A stretch of 61,999 nt of DNA from Methanomicrobia archaeon (GTDB lineage Archaea; Halobacteriota; Bog-38; Methanoflorentales; Methanoflorentaceae). The position numbers and the translations under genes were made by a program. Positions 61,301 through 61,999 of this stretch are shown here, piece after piece; position 1 is the first letter of the stretch; the number at the start of each line of letters is the position of its first letter. The stretch lies in contig JACTTZ010000012.1 in assembly GCA_015660915.1 (NCBI GenBank), positions 1-61,999 of the forward strand, written 5' to 3'. The notes below the pieces were generated by a model. It worked only from the letters and a program-made list of their open reading frames with translations. It was not told the origin of the DNA and made no database searches.

Positions 61301-61999
61301 ATGAGATTAGCCGATGGCGTGGAGGTGCTGGAATTACCGGTGAGGAGTTTTATGGGACAGACCATCGTCCATCCGACACTCACCTGGGATGACGATACGG
61401 TGGTGCTGGTGGATGCGGGATTCCCCGGCCAGCTGCAACAGATCCGTGAGGCGATGGCTCGGGCAGGTGTCCCGTTCGACAGGCTCGACAAGGTGATCGT
61501 CACCCATCAGGACATCGACCATATCGGAAGCCTGCCGGATATTGTCCGGGAGTCTTCCCATAAAGTCGAAGTGCTGTCCCATGAAGAGGAACGGCCGTAC
61601 ATAGAGGGCCGAAAGCCGTTAATTAAGATGAATCAGGAGCGTCTGTCGAAGAGGTTGGTGTCTCTGCCTGAGGAACAACGGCAGCGGGCGGAAGCGCTGT
61701 TTGCGAACCCACCTAAAGCGAGCGTCAGCACGGTGGTCGCGGATGAGGAGGTCTTGCCATACTGTGGAGGAATGACGGCGATCTTCACCCCTGGGCACAC
61801 CCCCGGTCATATCTGCCTGTACCTCAATCAGAGCAAGATCCTCGTTAGCGGCGATGCCTTAGTCGCCGCAGACGGCGAGTTGCGGGGGCCGAACCCGCAG
61901 TCAGCATACGATATGGACACCGCCTTGAAATCGTTGAAAAAACTTACGCCGTACGACATCGAAACGGTGATCTGCTATCACGGAGGCGTCTACAGGGAC
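61301..61999 (+). CDS. MBL-fold metallohydrolase, bacterial type (partial)
   Basis: An open frame runs off the right edge (233 codons seen). It starts MRLADGVEVLELPVRSFMGQ. The metal motif THQDIDHIGSLPDI is near residue 70 (His-x-Asp-x-Asp-His type), TPGHTPGHICLYL near 165, and a metal-bridging Asp in ILVSGDALVAADG. Codon use is heavy in GTG, CTG and GCG, unlike the neighbours, and the pattern is that of Firmicutes proteins. A purine-rich AAGGAGGTGA (61262-61271) is 29 bases upstream. This looks transferred from bacteria; a chimeric assembly is the alternative. Confidence 0.8.
   Translation, partial: MRLADGVEVLELPVRSFMGQTIVHPTLTWDDDTVVLVDAGFPGQLQQIREAMARAGVPFDRLDKVIVTHQDIDHIGSLPDIVRESSHKVEVLSHEEERPYIEGRKPLIKMNQERLSKRLVSLPEEQRQRAEALFANPPKASVSTVVADEEVLPYCGGMTAIFTPGHTPGHICLYLNQSKILVSGDALVAADGELRGPNPQSAYDMDTALKSLKKLTPYDIETVICYHGGVYRD

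Overview
The window looks like a chromosome segment of a euryarchaeon that carries methyl-coenzyme M reductase: a methanogen, or a methane- or alkane-oxidising relative of the ANME-1/Syntrophoarchaeum type. The evidence is the McrA-glycine thioamidation pair (ycaO and tfuA), methanogenesis marker protein 11, the rare methanogenic-type seryl-tRNA synthetase, a fused Fae-Hps, an archaeal histone, Alba, and the archaeal ribosomal stalk operon. The exact lineage cannot be fixed from the sequence. TATA boxes, Shine-Dalgarno starts and apparently leaderless starts all occur. mcrA itself and any hydrogenase or formate dehydrogenase structural genes lie outside the window.

Layout. 1-6.0 kb: a cyclase-family hydrolase, DUF2098, small hypotheticals, then ycaO-tfuA-M52 protease-marker 11, an overlapping or nearly contiguous set, and a ubiquitin-like sulfur carrier. 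6.0-9.2 kb: a tRNA-Ser(CGA) gene with two apparent non-canonical introns, two unknown small proteins, an endonuclease IV-like TIM barrel, Alba and a PfkB kinase. 9.4-18.1 kb: pyrK, a FAH-family protein, valS, a phosphoribosyltransferase, trpB2, myo-inositol-phosphate synthase and acidic hypotheticals. 18.3-37.3 kb: three of the four GT4 glycosyltransferases, purB-(AsnB-like)-gatC-gatA, apgM-rps1e-serS, a GalT-like HIT protein, a CBS-ParB protein, an NTase-cupin fusion, and RraA-like, tpiA and Fae-Hps genes for triose and ribulose-monophosphate metabolism. 37.3-46.7 kb: purL, DUF72, and the block rpl12-rpl10-rpl1-rpl11-spt5-secE-ftsZ-dtd2. 46.9-61.3 kb: tRNA-iMet, thioredoxin, a second M52 protease, dCMP deaminase, iorA (interrupted by an in-frame TGA) and iorB, a TPR protein, an aminotransferase, the fourth GT4, a degenerate endonuclease V, histone, an RNase Z-like protein, a bactofilin-like protein, and several very small zinc-ribbon and membrane proteins. 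61.3 kb to the end: a bacterial-looking MBL-fold gene that runs off the window.

Themes. Much of the window concerns translation: ValS, SerRS, GatCA, DTD2, tRNA-Ser, tRNA-iMet and ribosomal proteins. The rest is mostly central metabolism and surface-glycan enzymes. The strongest unusual signals are: the doubly interrupted tRNA-Ser, in the same window as a methanogenic-type SerRS; a SecE with an external tail carrying seven N-glycosylation sequons; an endonuclease V homologue that appears to have lost catalytic aspartates; an AsnB-like enzyme without its glutaminase cysteine that is translationally coupled to gatC-gatA; and the in-frame stop in iorA. No CRISPR array, prophage, transposase or rRNA gene was seen.
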